Shown here: positions 14,342-15,034 of the stretch, one piece after another | Numbering within the stretch: the first letter of the stretch is position 1 | Layout: each line of letters begins with the position of its first letter | Source of the DNA: an uncultured Rhodospirillaceae bacterium | GTDB taxonomy: Bacteria; Pseudomonadota; Alphaproteobacteria; Rhodospirillales; Casp-alpha2 | Assembly (NCBI GenBank): GCA_913048145.1 | Contig: CAJWVP010000021.1 | Location: forward strand, 1-15,034 | Direction of reading: 5' to 3' | DNA length: 15,034 nucleotides | Translations under genes and position numbers: made by a program | The notes under the pieces: model-generated | The model's input: only the letters and a program-made list of their open reading frames with translations | Databases searched by the model: none | What the model was told of the DNA's origin: nothing

Positions 14342-14815
14342 ATGGCGAAAAACTTGAAACCGACGATCGAATCAGATCTGGTCCGTGAATTGGCCGGATT
14401 GTTGGATGAGACCGGACTAAGCGAAATCGAATACGGCACCGACGGCTTAAGCATCCGTGTCGCGAAACACGCCGTCGCCTCCACCGTTAGTCTCGCCCCC
14501 GCCGCGGCGCCGGTGGCGGGGCCAATCGCCGCGCCAAAGCAAGACGCACCGGTTGCCGATGAAGCCTCCTACGCCGACCATCCGGGCGCCGTGACGTCGC
14601 CGATGGTTGGCGTTGTCTATACGGCGCCGGATCCCAACTCGGCACCGTTCGTACAAGTCGGTGATCAAGTGACCAAAGATCAAACCCTGTTCCTCATCGA
14701 AGCCATGAAGGTCTTCAACCCCATTGCCGCGCCGAAGGCTGGCAAAGTAGTGCTCATTCTTGTCGATTCCGAGACGCCGGTGGAATTCGGCGAACCCCTG
14801 GCGGTGATCGAGTAA
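14342..14815 (+). CDS. accB: Biotin carboxyl carrier protein of acetyl-CoA carboxylase
   Basis: AccB carries the biotin arm of acetyl-CoA carboxylase, which makes malonyl-CoA for fatty acid synthesis in the cytoplasm. The 157-residue protein has a helical N-terminal region (IESDLVRELAGLLDETGLSEIEY), an Ala/Pro-rich flexible linker (about 46-80) and the biotinyl domain (about 81-157: SPMVGVVYTAPDPNSAPFVQ, then EAMKVFNPI). Lys123 in AMK is the biotinylation site; the final GEPLAVIE is the usual end. AAGGA at 14325-14329 is 12 bases before the ATG, a bit far but usable. It is followed after 10 bp by accC in the classic accB-accC operon. Confidence 0.97.
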   Translation: MAKNLKPTIESDLVRELAGLLDETGLSEIEYGTDGLSIRVAKHAVASTVSLAPAAAPVAGPIAAPKQDAPVADEASYADHPGAVTSPMVGVVYTAPDPNSAPFVQVGDQVTKDQTLFLIEAMKVFNPIAAPKAGKVVLILVDSETPVEFGEPLAVIE

Positions 14816-14825
14816 CCGGCCGGCG

Positions 14826-15034
14826 ATGATCGAAAAGATCCTCATCGCAAATCGGGGAGAGATCGCGCTTCGTATCCAGCGCGCCTGCCGTGAAATGGGA
14901 ATCCAAAGTGTTGCCGTGCATTCCATGGCGGATGCGGACGCCATGCACGTGCGTCTCGCAGACGAGAGCATCTGTATCGGCCCACCGCCAGCGCGCGAGA
15001 GCTATCTCAACACCCATGCGATCATCTCCGCGGC
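14826..15034 (+). CDS. accC: Biotin carboxylase of acetyl-CoA carboxylase, 5' part
   Basis: AccC uses ATP and bicarbonate to carboxylate the biotin on AccB. Only the first 69 codons are in the window. They read MIEKILIANRGEIALRIQRA, then CREMGIQSVAVHSMADADAM, HVRLADESICIGPPPARESY and LNTHAIISAA, matching the start of the biotin carboxylase N-terminal (pre-ATP-grasp) domain at every conserved point, including ANRGEIA and the LADE/CIGP pair. The ATG at 14826 comes 10 bp after the accB stop. No clear ribosome binding site is visible, which fits coupling to accB. The gene is open at the right edge. Confidence 0.97.
   Translation, partial: MIEKILIANRGEIALRIQRACREMGIQSVAVHSMADADAMHVRLADESICIGPPPARESYLNTHAIISA

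Noticed and set aside
1..15034. CRISPR, tRNA/rRNA, transposase, phage or toxin-antitoxin genes
   Set aside because: No spaced repeat array, tRNA-like cloverleaf, IS end or matching protein motif was seen on either strand.

Overview
The window reads as a contig from an alphaproteobacterium, most like Rhodospirillales. The reasons are gene families and order: an AlaC-type aminotransferase followed by homoserine dehydrogenase, a class I PHA synthase, an NPVEWY-type OmpA lipoprotein, a ThiS-ThiG fusion, MeaB, and accB-accC. Body GC is about 57% (hand count of one 60-base line). This is read from sequence alone; no database search was possible.

Left end (1-2848, minus strand). An AlaC-like aminotransferase gene overlaps the start of homoserine dehydrogenase (hom) by 4 bp. 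The hom reading frame never stops. Around 740-770 the protein changes from dehydrogenase to a multi-membrane-span tryptophan/tyrosine-permease-like protein, and GC jumps to about 70-75%. This in-frame chimera is the strangest thing in the window. It is most likely an assembly or library chimera with DNA from a GC-rich eukaryotic alga; transfer or gene fusion is less likely.

2977-4822 (minus) is an envelope cluster: a small lipoprotein, an OmpA-domain lipoprotein and a GFA/CENP-V zinc protein. The small lipoprotein and the start of the OmpA gene are a tandem duplication. Divergent from it is phaC (4893-6698), which makes polyhydroxyalkanoate.

6734-10818 (minus) holds an MmgE/PrpD-family gene, a 443-bp non-coding gap, and a tight operon of alpha/beta hydrolase, gamma-carbonic-anhydrase-like protein and MeaB. 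PhaC, MmgE/PrpD and MeaB all touch short-chain acyl-CoA or propionate-type metabolism, but that link is inference.

10915-13100: a promoter-preceded DEAD-box RNA helicase with an unusual DESD motif II converges on a TetR regulator that has a palindromic operator just upstream of it. 13114-15034: a ThiS-ThiG fusion for thiamine thiazole synthesis is divergent from accB-accC (acetyl-CoA carboxylase); accC runs off the right edge.

I found no tRNA, rRNA, CRISPR array, transposase, phage or defence genes. I do not see a convincing undescribed multi-gene system. The best leads are the left-end chimera, the duplicated lipoprotein and the ThiS-ThiG fusion.
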